Below are positions 25,829-34,841 of a stretch of 48,086 nucleotides of DNA, piece after piece. The notes below the pieces were generated by a model. The model searched no databases. It worked only from the letters and a program-made list of their open reading frames with translations, and was not told the origin of the DNA. A program made the position numbers and the translations under genes. Source of the stretch: Bacteroidota bacterium (GTDB taxonomy: Bacteria > Bacteroidota > Bacteroidia > UKL13-3); assembly GCA_025359805.1 (NCBI GenBank), contig JANYDU010000033.1, positions 1 through 48,086 of the forward strand, given 5' to 3'. Every line of letters starts with the position of its first letter. The stretch's first letter is position 1.

Positions 25829-26767
25829 CTACTCAAACACTCTAGTAACCAAATTAGCAATTACTTTTTGCATGGGCTTTTCTGAATCTAATGCAGGATT
25901 TATTTCGGTAATTTCTAATCCCATTAAATTAGGCAATACGCTAAAATATTTCAGTAAATAGACAGCTTCATCAATGGTTAAACCATCCTCAACAGGAGTT
26001 CCTGTTCCAACAGAAATAGAAGAATCTAAACTATCCACATCAAACGAAACATAAATGTATTCACAATTTTTTAAATGCAGTAATGTTTGTTCAACTACTT
26101 TTTTGATACCTAATTTTTTGATGGCATCAGGATTAAATGTTTTAATGGTTTCTTTTTCAATAATTTTTTCTTCTTCAACTTCGGTACTTCTTAATGCTAT
26201 AAACACCAAATCCTTTCCTTGTATTTTTGGAGATATTCTTCTTCTACCCAATTTTTTAAGCGTTTCCCAAAGCGTTTTTGTAATTTCTTTAGGTTGGTTT
26301 TTTCCCATCTCTCTATGGTCGTCTCCCATTAAAGCGGCAATTGGCATTCCGTGAATATTGCCCGATGGAGTTGTATATGGGCTATGCAAATCAGCGTGAG
26401 CATCAATCCAAACTACACCAATTCTACTATTAGCATAATAATCTTTTACACCAGAAATTAACGCATTGGCACTACTATGATCTCCAGAAATAATAAATGG
26501 AATTTGATTTAGACGAAGTGTGTCAGAAATATTTTCACAAACTTTTAATTGAAAGTTGGTAATATTCTCAATATTTTTTCCGTAAGGTGTATCAGTACTT
26601 GGAGGCAAATCACGGGGCACTAATCTCAAATAATTAAAAACATCAATAGCACTAAATTGTTGCTCTTGTAATTCTTTTAATAAAGCCTGAGGGCCTAAAG
26701 CAGCTCCTTTTTTACCGGCACCAAAATCACTTTCTACTGTTATTAGTTTAAATCTATCAGCACTCAT
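25829..26767 (-). CDS. Arginase-family ureohydrolase
   Basis: A 312-residue binuclear manganese hydrolase. The metal-ligand motifs are SGDHSSA (about 108-114), WIDAHADLHSPYTTPSGNIHG (about 139-159) and SFDVDSLDSSISVGTGTP (about 253-270). The SPSGNxHG-like element after DAHAD is typical of true arginase, which cleaves arginine to ornithine and urea, over agmatinase or formimidoylglutamase. In the last motif Ser replaces the usual Pro of DxDxxDP. It stands near an ABC permease with no evident functional link. Confidence 0.85.
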   Translation of the reverse strand: MSADRFKLITVESDFGAGKKGAALGPQALLKELQEQQFSAIDVFNYLRLVPRDLPPSTDTPYGKNIENITNFQLKVCENISDTLRLNQIPFIISGDHSSANALISGVKDYYANSRIGVVWIDAHADLHSPYTTPSGNIHGMPIAALMGDDHREMGKNQPKEITKTLWETLKKLGRRRISPKIQGKDLVFIALRSTEVEEEKIIEKETIKTFNPDAIKKLGIKKVVEQTLLHLKNCEYIYVSFDVDSLDSSISVGTGTPVEDGLTIDEAVYLLKYFSVLPNLMGLEITEINPALDSEKPMQKVIANLVTRVFE

Positions 26768-26821
26768 AAATCATTATTGCTGGCGCAATTTAAGGAAATT
26801 GTTTGAAGTGTTGCTGCTATA

Positions 26822-28126
26822 TTAACCTTTATAAAAAAGCCACTTTCCTAATTCTTTGTAGGTAGTTTTTTTTCCATACATTAAAATTCCAACTCTATAA
26901 ATTCGTGAAGCTAACCAAACCGTAAAAACAAAACCGCCTATCATCGATACCATTGATAAAATAATTTGCCAAGTGGGCACACCAAAAGGAATACGTACCA
27001 TCATTGTTACAGGTGATGTGAAGGGGATGATGGAAAGCCAAAATGCTAATGAACTATTAGGATTTGCCGTTACTGCGCTTTGCGCTAAAACAAACGCAAA
27101 AATAAGGGGCAATGTAATGGGCAACATAAATTGTTGGGTATCGGTTTCATTATCAACAGCCGAACCCACTGCTGCGAATAGAGAACCATAAAATAAATAC
27201 CCTCCAATAAAATAAAATAAAAACATGCCGATAATTAATACATAGTTAAAATTTGCTAAAGCATAAATAATGGAACCCATTTCATTATCAGCCGATACCC
27301 CACTTTGCATAGCTTGAGTAGCTTCAGGCATGTTTAATTTTGCCATTACCATTCCAGAAACCGATCCCCCCATAATGGTTACAATGGAAATCCAAATTAC
27401 AAATTGTGTAAGTCCAACTAATGCAATACCTAAAATTTTTCCCATCATTAATTGAAAAGGTTTTACGGATGATATAATGACTTCAACAATTCGGTTTGTT
27501 TTTTCTTCAATTACTCCACGCATAATTTGCACGCCATATAAAAATATAAACATGTAAATTAAAAATGCTCCCAAAAAACCAATAGCTGTGGATGCTCCAC
27601 TATTACCTGTTTCTGTTCCTTTTGATGTAACTTTTGTTGTGGTTATATTTACTTTTGTTTCATTGATATCATCAATCACTTTTGAATCAATATGATGCTC
27701 TGCTAATTTTAAGTTTTTAACTTCTGCTTTTAATTGATCTTCAATATAATTTACCGTACCAAAACCTGGTTGCTCTTTAGAAAGGAATTCAATACCTTTC
27801 AAATTATTTTTATCAACTTGGGGGATAATAAGTACCCCATAATAATTATCTTCTTCAAGTAATTTTTTTGCTTCTAAAGCATTTGTATTTCCATAAGTAA
27901 ATTCATACAATTCTGTACTACGAAATTTAGTTATAAATAGCCCACTTTTATCACTCACATATATACTTTTTTTACTTTCGCCTACATCTTTATTTAGTGC
28001 AAAATAGAAGATGATACCATAAAATGCAACCACTAAAAGCGGAGCAAGAATGGTCATGAGGATAAACGATTTTTTGCGAACACGTGATAAATATTCACGC
28101 TTTATGATAAGAAAAATTTTATTCAT
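26822..28126 (-). CDS. ABC-2 type transporter permease (NatB-like)
   Basis: A 434-residue integral membrane permease. The first membrane helix (about 20-42) follows an N-terminal KREYLSRVRKKSFILMT, then comes a periplasmic loop of about 130 residues, then five membrane helices between about 180 and 420, with IMRGVIEEKTNRIVEVIISSVKP, the conserved ABC-2 coupling helix. This is the NatB/YhaP layout, used for export. The ATP-binding partner that usually accompanies it is absent from both sides here. Start ATG at 28126. Confidence 0.88.
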   Translation of the reverse strand: MNKIFLIIKREYLSRVRKKSFILMTILAPLLVVAFYGIIFYFALNKDVGESKKSIYVSDKSGLFITKFRSTELYEFTYGNTNALEAKKLLEEDNYYGVLIIPQVDKNNLKGIEFLSKEQPGFGTVNYIEDQLKAEVKNLKLAEHHIDSKVIDDINETKVNITTTKVTSKGTETGNSGASTAIGFLGAFLIYMFIFLYGVQIMRGVIEEKTNRIVEVIISSVKPFQLMMGKILGIALVGLTQFVIWISIVTIMGGSVSGMVMAKLNMPEATQAMQSGVSADNEMGSIIYALANFNYVLIIGMFLFYFIGGYLFYGSLFAAVGSAVDNETDTQQFMLPITLPLIFAFVLAQSAVTANPNSSLAFWLSIIPFTSPVTMMVRIPFGVPTWQIILSMVSMIGGFVFTVWLASRIYRVGILMYGKKTTYKELGKWLFYKG

Positions 28127-28129
28127 AAC

Positions 28130-28165
28130 TTATAAAATAAAACATGCAGGATTAATCCTGCATGC
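28130..28165 (-). terminator. Rho-independent terminator after the thioredoxin-like gene
   Basis: A 22-base perfect palindrome (28144-28165, arms CATGCAGGATT) lies 24 bases past the stop of the thioredoxin-like gene on the minus strand and is followed in that direction by TTTTATTTTATAA. It probably ends that transcript ahead of the permease gene. Confidence 0.75.
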
Positions 28166-28188
28166 CAATATGATTTTGATAAATGGAA

Positions 28189-29622
28189 TTATTTAACGCC
28201 TTTTTCTATAAATTCTTTAAGCTGTTCTGTTGATAATCTTTTTGCAACAATATTTTTATTTTCATCCAGTAAATAAATTACTGGAGTACTATATACATCA
28301 TAAAATTTACGAAAATTACTTTCATGATTTGGATCGTTAACATTTATCCAAGGTAATTTATTTTCATGAATATATTTTTTCCATTCTTTAGCGTCTGGAG
28401 TCATTCCAACTCCATATACCTCTACTTTTTTGTTCGTTTTTAAGTTCGATTTTGCATTTTGTGCTTTATACAACTCCATAATTTTAGGTATTTCTTCTTT
28501 ACATTTTCCACAATTTGCATCCCAAAATAACAATATGGTATAATCAGCTTTCACATTATATAGTGATTGATAAACACCTGCCGAATCAGGCATATTCAGG
28601 TTTTGTCCTTTTTTGCCAAGCAAATTGTAATTAAGTGTTTGAGCACGTTCAGTAATTTTAAATCTTAGTGCATCATCAACCCAAAAAGTGAGCTTTGTAT
28701 CCGTGTAATATTTAAGTGCCATGTGTACAAAAACTGCATCCATTCCCATGTATTCAGATGTTTCGTAATGGTTGGTTATCCAATAAATTATATACTTAGA
28801 AATTTCTTTACTCTTCAAAGTTTTTTCAATTAAAAAATCAGAAGCCTTAATAATAGAATCAGGAATTTGTAGTGTAAGTTTTGTGATATATGCTTCCATT
28901 TTTGGATGAAAAACCGGAGTGTAAACTAATCTATCGTCAGTAAAATCAAAGTTGTCAAAATAATGCTTAATAAAATAATTGTATTGAAACATCGAATCTA
29001 TTTTACCATTTGGCATTACAGGAGCATGAGGAATATCAATATCTTCCATCATTTTAAATATCTTAGCTATCAAAAATGTTGGATGTTCTTGGGTTACATT
29101 TTTTCTGTATTCTTTTACTTTTTCATCATAACCACTGAGCGCAATTTTATTTTTTCTGGCCTCAGCAGTATCATTTACAGATTCTGCTTTGCGCATTTTA
29201 CGTTCCACTTCAGTAGCTTCAATCGCCATTTTTGTGGTAAACTTTGAATAGGCAAAAAAGGCTTCATTTTCTGGAGATCCTTTCACTTTCATATTGTTCA
29301 AATAATCTATGGTATCTGTTTCAAGAGTAAATTCATGCTCGGTAATTACAAAATCAAAAAGTAGTTTTTTATCAAAAGAGGCAATTAAATATATACCACC
29401 CTGAATAGCATCTGACCCTTTAAAAATAACCTTTCCGGTAATATCTGTTATGCCACTATCTTTAATATATTGTTTATCTCCAAAATAATATCCCAACAAT
29501 ACTTTCTCGTTTTTCATTCCACTAATTTTAATGGTAATGTTATAACCATCTTTTGCAAAAGCAACTGTTGGGATAAGAGCTAAAACTAAAAATAGTTTGC
29601 CAATTGATTTCATGTTCATCAT
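28189..29622 (-). CDS. Thioredoxin-fold protein (DUF4369/DUF5106-TlpA type)
   Basis: A 477-residue exported protein. After a signal peptide (ending VAFAKD) comes a DUF4369-like beta domain (about 25-115: ITIKISGMKNEKVLLGYYFG), a helical middle (about 120-330, DUF5106-like) and a TlpA/ResA-type thioredoxin domain (about 345-477) with the redox motif CGKC in FWDANCGKCKEEIP, cis-Pro loop YSTPVIYLLD. It is likely a periplasmic or surface thiol-disulfide protein. Met1, Met2 or Met4 (ATG at 29613) could each be the start; the last gives the best signal peptide. Confidence 0.85.
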   Translation of the reverse strand: MMNMKSIGKLFLVLALIPTVAFAKDGYNITIKISGMKNEKVLLGYYFGDKQYIKDSGITDITGKVIFKGSDAIQGGIYLIASFDKKLLFDFVITEHEFTLETDTIDYLNNMKVKGSPENEAFFAYSKFTTKMAIEATEVERKMRKAESVNDTAEARKNKIALSGYDEKVKEYRKNVTQEHPTFLIAKIFKMMEDIDIPHAPVMPNGKIDSMFQYNYFIKHYFDNFDFTDDRLVYTPVFHPKMEAYITKLTLQIPDSIIKASDFLIEKTLKSKEISKYIIYWITNHYETSEYMGMDAVFVHMALKYYTDTKLTFWVDDALRFKITERAQTLNYNLLGKKGQNLNMPDSAGVYQSLYNVKADYTILLFWDANCGKCKEEIPKIMELYKAQNAKSNLKTNKKVEVYGVGMTPDAKEWKKYIHENKLPWINVNDPNHESNFRKFYDVYSTPVIYLLDENKNIVAKRLSTEQLKEFIEKGVK

Positions 29623-29788
29623 ATTTTTTAAATCGTTATTTGGGTCGTAAAATTAAATAAATAGATGAATAGCCAAAATATAAGGTTGCAAGATTTTTAT
29701 AAATTAAGAAAACATTTAGTTATGACTATTATCATTTATATTGCTGGATAAATATTTTTTATTCGAATCAAATTAAATTAATATAGAT

Positions 29789-30172
29789 ATGGAAGCACAA
29801 AAACATTTTTCTGAATTACACACCGAACATAATGAATGGATTAATAAACTTCTCTTTTACAAAGAAGAAATTCAAACTTTTAAAAGCAGATTAGAAGAAG
29901 TGGTGAAAGCCAATAATACCATTGAAATTACTTCAAATGTGGAGCATTTTCAAAATCAATTTATTCGCCAAAATGAAGTTATTGATGAATTAAAACATGA
30001 AATTAAACAACATGAAAATAATTTAGCAAAACAAATTGAAGCTAACCCAACAGCAAGTGATCACCGTTTAACTACTGATCATTCGGGCTTGCGTGATCAA
30101 ATGAACATATTCGAAAAAATTTATGACGATTTAAAAAACGAATACACTCAATTTTTAGTTAAGAGTTTATAA
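29789..30172 (+). CDS. Small coiled-coil protein, unknown function
   Basis: A 127-residue cytosolic protein, nearly all helix and highly charged, with heptad-like spacing in two stretches (about 20-50 and 60-90). No known motif is recognised. It lies eleven bases before a GTG-started methyltransferase gene on the same strand, so the two are likely cotranscribed. Confidence 0.6.
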   Translation: MEAQKHFSELHTEHNEWINKLLFYKEEIQTFKSRLEEVVKANNTIEITSNVEHFQNQFIRQNEVIDELKHEIKQHENNLAKQIEANPTASDHRLTTDHSGLRDQMNIFEKIYDDLKNEYTQFLVKSL

Positions 30173-30183
30173 GTTTTTATTAC

Positions 30184-31551
30184 GTGACAAAATTCCCTGA
30201 TGCATTTGTTAATCAGATTCGGACTTTGCTTGGTGCTGAGTCCGATTCTTTTTTTTTAGCCCTTGATGAAATACCAGTTACATCAATTAGAAAAAACCCT
30301 TTCAAACCGTCTACAATATTTAATGATGAAGAAAAAGTAGAATGGTGTGTTGATGGAAAGTATTTAAAAATTCGTCCCTCATTTATTGCCGATCCACTTT
30401 TTCATGCAGGCGCATATTATGTGCAAGAAAGCTCTTCCATGTTCTTGTATCAAGTGCTCAAACAAATTTTATCTCAAATTAACAAACCTGTTAAAGCGCT
30501 TGATTTATGTGCTGCTCCCGGTGGTAAAAGCACCCTTATCAATAGTTTATTAAACAAAAATGATTTATTGGTAAGCAATGAAATTATAAAAAGCAGAGTA
30601 GATGTTTTGGATGAAAATTTAATGCGGTGGGGGCGGTCTAACGTGTTTATTAGTAATAATGATGCAAAAGATTTCTCATCACTCAAATCATACTTTGATA
30701 TTATTTTGGTGGATGCGCCATGCAGTGGCGAAGGATTGTTTAGAAAAGATAAAAAAGCCATTGATGAATGGAGTGAAAACAATATTGAAATTTGTGTAGG
30801 TAGGCAAAAACGAATTCTTACTGATATTCTTCCATCATTAAAACCGGGTGGGTTTATCATTTATTCAACCTGCACTTTTAATCAAAAAGAAAACGAAGAA
30901 AATGTAGCATGGTTAATTGATAATCATAAACTATTGCCTATCGAAATCGTTTCCCTTCATCCCTTAATTTCTTCATCCCAAATTATCAAATCATCAGATT
31001 GTTCTTTCCGTTTTTATCCTCACCAAGTAAAAGGTGAAGGATTATTTATGGCTTGTTTGCAAAAACCTGTTGACGATTCAATCACACAACAAATTAAATT
31101 TAGAGAGCAACCTCTTTCATTTGTTCATCGAAAAAATTTAGAAGAACCAAGCACTTGGATAAACAATGCTGAGGAGTTTGATTTTATAGAATGGAATAAA
31201 AATATTCATGCTATAAGAAAAAATCAAGTTCAGGATTTAAAAATATTGGCGCATTATTTACACCTTAAAAATGCTGGAATAAAAATGGGCGAAATCATCA
31301 ATCAAAAATTAATTCCCAACCATCATTTGGCATTAAGCAGTGATTTGTCGCATGATGTTAAAACCATTTCCATTACCTTAGAAGAAGCACGTAAATATTT
31401 AAAAAAAGACACACTCATTTTAACTCAAAAATATGAACAAGGAATTTATTTGCTTTGCTTTGAAGGCTTAGGAATTGGTTGGGTAAAAGTACTCCAAAAT
31501 CGCATCAATAATTATTTACCTACTCATTTAAGGGTGCTAAAAGATATCTAA
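30184..31551 (+). CDS. RNA cytosine-C5 methyltransferase, RsmF-like
   Basis: A NOL1/NOP2/Sun-family m5C methyltransferase. SAM-binding motif LDLCAAPGGKS is at about 99-109; motif IV VDAPCSGEGLF and motif VI STCTF hold the two conserved cysteines. The C-terminal 130 residues end in GIGWVKVLQNRINNYLPTHLR, as in the RsmF/YebU PUA-like tail, so an rRNA target is likely. Length 455 fits. The start is GTG at 30184. Another member of the same superfamily follows 50 bases downstream. Confidence 0.88.
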   Translation: MTKFPDAFVNQIRTLLGAESDSFFLALDEIPVTSIRKNPFKPSTIFNDEEKVEWCVDGKYLKIRPSFIADPLFHAGAYYVQESSSMFLYQVLKQILSQINKPVKALDLCAAPGGKSTLINSLLNKNDLLVSNEIIKSRVDVLDENLMRWGRSNVFISNNDAKDFSSLKSYFDIILVDAPCSGEGLFRKDKKAIDEWSENNIEICVGRQKRILTDILPSLKPGGFIIYSTCTFNQKENEENVAWLIDNHKLLPIEIVSLHPLISSSQIIKSSDCSFRFYPHQVKGEGLFMACLQKPVDDSITQQIKFREQPLSFVHRKNLEEPSTWINNAEEFDFIEWNKNIHAIRKNQVQDLKILAHYLHLKNAGIKMGEIINQKLIPNHHLALSSDLSHDVKTISITLEEARKYLKKDTLILTQKYEQGIYLLCFEGLGIGWVKVLQNRINNYLPTHLRVLKDI

Positions 31552-31601
31552 AAAACCACTTGTTCGGGGTTGCAAAAAAATGAAGTTATATTGCGCCTCA
31601 A

Positions 31602-32819
31602 ATGAAATTACATAAAAACTTAATAGAGGCGGTTGTTCGCACCTTACAACAAATTTTTAATGAAGGTAAATATGCTGATAAAGCCATTGAAAAAGTATTG
31701 GCAAAAGATAACCGTTGGGGAGCTCGTGACAGAGGATTTATTGCGGAAAATACTTATGATATGGTACGTTGGTGGAGACTTCTTTCTTTTATTTCTGGAG
31801 AAACAAAAATTGAATATGAAACAGAGTTAACCTTTGAAAAAGGTTGGCACATGTTTGGAATATGGCTGCTAATTAGTGGAAAAGAATTACCCAATTGGCA
31901 AGAGTTTAAAAAAATTAATCAAAATGACGTAGCTAAACTTTCATCAAAAGCTGATGCCACACGAAAAATAAGAGAATCTATTCCTGATTGGATGGACGAA
32001 ATAGGTGAGAAAGAATTAGGAGAACAATGGGACGAAGAATTAAAAGCCATGAATACAACAGCAGCAGTGGTGATTAGAGCAAATACCATAAAAGTTTCGA
32101 AATTAGAATTAGGAAAATTATTGAATGATGAAGAAATTGAAACTTTTGCTGTTACTGGTTATGATGATGCGCTTATTTTAAAGCGTAGATCAAACTTATT
32201 TAAAACCACATTTTTTAAAGATGGATTTTTTGAAGTGCAAGATGCAGCTTCACAAAAAGTTTCAGCTTTTTTAGAAGTAGAGCCTGGCATGCGCGTTATC
32301 GATGCTTGTGCAGGTGCGGGTGGAAAAGCACTTCATTTATCAGCATTATTACAAAACAAAGGACGCGTAATTGCTATGGATGTGGAGCAATGGAAATTGG
32401 ATGAAATGAAAAAACGTGCTCGCAGAGGTGGTGTTCAAAATATTGAAGGAAAATTAATTGAAGGAACTAAAACCATAAAACGTTTGCATGAATCGGCCGA
32501 TAGGTTATTACTTGATGTTCCATGTTCGGGTTTGGGCGTTTTAAAACGTAATCCTGATGCCAAGTGGAAATTAGATTTAGCTTTTATCGATAGAATAAAA
32601 AATGTGCAACGCGAAATTTTATCCTCTTATCCAAGTATGTTAAAAAAAGGGGGAAAGATGGTGTATGCTACTTGTAGTTTATTGCCTTCGGAAGGAGAAG
32701 AACAGGTACAATGGTTTTTAAAAGATCACCCCGAGTTTACGCTTGAAAAAGAACAACGTATCTCTCCTGCAAAAACAGGATTTGATGGATTTTATATGGC
32801 GTTGATGAAGAAAAATTAA
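31602..32819 (+). CDS. RNA cytosine-C5 methyltransferase, RsmB/NOP2-like
   Basis: A 405-residue class I methyltransferase of the NOL1/NOP2/Sun superfamily. The N-terminal part (1-130) is helical and includes RWGARDRGFIAENTYDMVRW, similar to the NusB-like region of RsmB. The catalytic domain has DACAGAGGKALHL, VPCSGLGVLKRNPDAKW and YATCSLLPSEGEEQ, with the two conserved cysteines in PCSG and TCS. Probable target: 16S rRNA or tRNA. It differs strongly from the RsmF-like gene before it and is not a recent duplicate. Confidence 0.9.
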   Translation: MKLHKNLIEAVVRTLQQIFNEGKYADKAIEKVLAKDNRWGARDRGFIAENTYDMVRWWRLLSFISGETKIEYETELTFEKGWHMFGIWLLISGKELPNWQEFKKINQNDVAKLSSKADATRKIRESIPDWMDEIGEKELGEQWDEELKAMNTTAAVVIRANTIKVSKLELGKLLNDEEIETFAVTGYDDALILKRRSNLFKTTFFKDGFFEVQDAASQKVSAFLEVEPGMRVIDACAGAGGKALHLSALLQNKGRVIAMDVEQWKLDEMKKRARRGGVQNIEGKLIEGTKTIKRLHESADRLLLDVPCSGLGVLKRNPDAKWKLDLAFIDRIKNVQREILSSYPSMLKKGGKMVYATCSLLPSEGEEQVQWFLKDHPEFTLEKEQRISPAKTGFDGFYMALMKKN

Positions 32820-32879
32820 TCTCCATCTTAAAAGCGCATTAAATTATTTATTTTCTGAAAATTGAATGATATATTTATA

Positions 32880-32887
32880 TACATTTG
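32880..32887 (+). promoter_or_regulatory. Possible -7 element for the K/E-rich protein
   Basis: TACATTTG, an exact TANNTTTG match, 27 bases before the ATG at 32914. A TTG lies upstream at 32862-32864, but the spacer is only 15 bases, shorter than usual. Confidence 0.45.
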
Positions 32888-32913
32888 AATTGCAATTTAA
32901 ATGCAAAAAAAAT

Positions 32914-33099
32914 ATGAAAAAATTATTAGTATTAGTTACAGCCATTACGTTTGGCTTTGCAACATTCGCTCAAAATGCTCCTAAAAAAGAAGAAAAGAAA
33001 GAAGCTAAAAAAGAGATGAAACATGACGAGAAAAAGGAAAAGAAGAAGGAAGAAAAAAAAGAACACAAAGAGCATAAAGAAGCAGCACCTAAAAAATAG
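32914..33099 (+). CDS. Small secreted K/E-rich protein
   Basis: A 61-residue protein: a signal peptide of 20 residues (KKLLVLVTAITFGFATFAQ) followed by a mature tail of about 41 residues made almost only of Lys, Glu, Ala and His (KKEEKKEAKKE-type repeats). No fold or function can be assigned; such tails are probably disordered and periplasmic. ATG at 32914 is chosen because the signal peptide starts there; an ATG at 32866 would add 16 non-signal residues. A strong terminator follows. Confidence 0.6.
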   Translation: MKKLLVLVTAITFGFATFAQNAPKKEEKKEAKKEMKHDEKKEKKKEEKKEHKEHKEAAPKK

Positions 33100-33122
33100 T
33101 TTTTTAGGAGAACCGTTGTTAT

Positions 33123-33158
33123 GAGGCTGATAGTACAAAACTATCAGCCTCTTCTATT
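33123..33158 (+). terminator. Strong hairpin terminator
   Basis: A perfect 12-base stem (GAGGCTGATAGT / ACTATCAGCCTC) with a five-base loop at 33123-33151, followed by TTCTATTT. It lies 24 bases past the stop of the K/E-rich protein gene. Confidence 0.85.
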
Positions 33159-33247
33159 TACATCTTTTACTAAAAAATATATTACCAAAATAAGAAGTAA
33201 TTTTTTCAAGAAAACTTTAGTCATCTTAAAATCATTTTTTATTAAAC

Positions 33248-33255
33248 TAGTTTTG
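33248..33255 (+). promoter_or_regulatory. Possible -7 element of the sensor kinase gene
   Basis: TAGTTTTG matches TANNTTTG and lies 31 bases before the GTG start at 33279. The -33 triplet at the 19-base distance is TTA. Confidence 0.45.
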
Positions 33256-33278
33256 TTTTTAAATTATACATTCATAGC

Positions 33279-34649
33279 GTGAATATTAAAAAATATTTAG
33301 CCTTTCAATTCTCCATTATTGTTGCAGTTATACTGCTTATATTTTCTTATTTAGTTTATCATAATTCATCACTTTTCAGGCATACTGAATTTTATGAACG
33401 GCTCAAAGAAAAAGGATTTACGATTACCGAGTTATTATTGGAGGAAAGTGAAATTGATACCGCTTTTTTGATGACTATTGAACGTAATAATTTAAATGTA
33501 CTTCACCAACAACGCATTTTTATTTATGATGAAAACAAAAAACTTATTTACCGCAGCTCCGCTGATTTTATCGAACCTGATAAAAAATATTTAGACCGAG
33601 TAATTACCAATAAAGAAATAGAATTTAATGAGGATGAAGCTGAATTTGCAGGCTTTGAAATAGATCATTCAAAAGGACATTTTTATGTTATCATTGGTGC
33701 ATTAGATGAAACAGGAATAAAGAATGTAGATTTTTTAAGATCTCTATTGGGCATCATTTTTATTCTCAGCTTAATTGTTACTGGATTTTTAGGTTGGTTT
33801 TTTGCCAGCAGAGCATTAAGTCCAATGGTAGAGGTAATTGATGAAGTGGATCAAATTACAGCAAAAAATTTACACAAGCGTGTTAAGGTTAGAAATAGTA
33901 AAGATGAAATTGCACACTTAGCTATTACATTTAATGAGATGCTTGATAGATTAGAAGGTACTTTTATTATGCAAAAGATTTTTGTATCCAACGCATCACA
34001 TGAATTTAGAACTCCACTCACAGTTATGAAGGGACAAATTGAAGTGTTGTTGATGCAAAATAGAAGTGAGGAAGATTATATTAAAACACTCAAATCAATT
34101 AATGAAGATATTAATAATTTAAGCAATCTTTTACAAGGATTAAGTGAATTGGCAAAAGCAAATGCCGATTTTCCAAATAATAATTTTGATGAAATTGCAG
34201 TAGTCGATTTATTGCTTGATGCACGCTCTGAGTTATTAAAAAACAAACCAAATTACTCTATTGAACTCGATATACAGAACTTTACTGAAGATGAGGCAAG
34301 CAGTGCAATTATGGGAAATTTAGCATTGATTAAATCCGCAATTACTAATTTGATGGATAATGCTTGTAAATTTTCTCCTGATATGAAAATGATAGTAAGT
34401 GTTGATTTTAGCAATCAACTAATTATTCGTTTTATTGATAAGGGAATTGGTATTTCTGATGAAGAAATGAATCATATTTTTGAACCCTTTTATAGAGGAA
34501 ATGACACCCGAAATATTAGCGGACATGGCATTGGTTTATCACTAGTAAAACGCATTATCGAATTGCACAATGGAACCGTTACCGTTCAATCAAAACAAGG
34601 CGAAGGAACTATATTTACTGTTATACTACCAACGCTTTCTGATATATAA
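33279..34649 (+). CDS. HAMP-type sensor histidine kinase
   Basis: A 456-residue inner-membrane kinase with a standard order: membrane helix 1 (about 8-28), periplasmic sensor (29-150), membrane helix 2 (about 152-175), HAMP (to about 225), DHp with phospho-acceptor His241 in NASHEFRTPLT, and HATPase with N-box NLMDNACKFS, G1 DKGIGIS, F-box FEPFYRG and G2 GHGIGLSLVKRI. All catalytic motifs are intact. The start is GTG at 33279. No response regulator lies next to it, unlike most such kinases. Convergent with the B12 operon, with five bases between stops. Confidence 0.93.
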   Translation: MNIKKYLAFQFSIIVAVILLIFSYLVYHNSSLFRHTEFYERLKEKGFTITELLLEESEIDTAFLMTIERNNLNVLHQQRIFIYDENKKLIYRSSADFIEPDKKYLDRVITNKEIEFNEDEAEFAGFEIDHSKGHFYVIIGALDETGIKNVDFLRSLLGIIFILSLIVTGFLGWFFASRALSPMVEVIDEVDQITAKNLHKRVKVRNSKDEIAHLAITFNEMLDRLEGTFIMQKIFVSNASHEFRTPLTVMKGQIEVLLMQNRSEEDYIKTLKSINEDINNLSNLLQGLSELAKANADFPNNNFDEIAVVDLLLDARSELLKNKPNYSIELDIQNFTEDEASSAIMGNLALIKSAITNLMDNACKFSPDMKMIVSVDFSNQLIIRFIDKGIGISDEEMNHIFEPFYRGNDTRNISGHGIGLSLVKRIIELHNGTVTVQSKQGEGTIFTVILPTLSDI

Positions 34650-34654
34650 ATTGA

Positions 34655-34831
34655 TTATGTTTTCTTGTTTCCATACGGACAATGCTTGCAACCACTATCG
34701 CAGCAATATCCGCGGAGCAAATGATATTTTTCGGTAAATACCCAATAGCCTTGTTCGTTATAATAAAAATGCTCCCCTTCAATTAATGTTAATTTTGTAG
34801 AGATTGTTTTTTTGTCAGATTTTTTATTCAA
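34655..34831 (-). CDS. DUF5522 small Cys-rich protein
   Basis: A short Bacteroidota protein with the family pattern EGEHFYYNEQGYWVFTEKYH and then RGYCCDSGCKHCPYG, where four cysteines and a His could bind a metal. Function unknown. The start is uncertain: TTG at 34831 (58 residues) is chosen because it lies just past the stop of the preceding gene; GTG at 34840 or ATG at 34900/34912 would overlap that gene by up to 71 bases. It is the last gene of the minus-strand B12 operon, perhaps only by chance. Confidence 0.7.
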   Translation of the reverse strand: MNKKSDKKTISTKLTLIEGEHFYYNEQGYWVFTEKYHLLRGYCCDSGCKHCPYGNKKT

Positions 34832-34841
34832 CCCTTCCACC

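Noticed and set aside
32932..33138. Minus-strand open frame with poly-Phe stretches
   Set aside because: It is the reverse of the Lys/Glu repeats of the small secreted protein.
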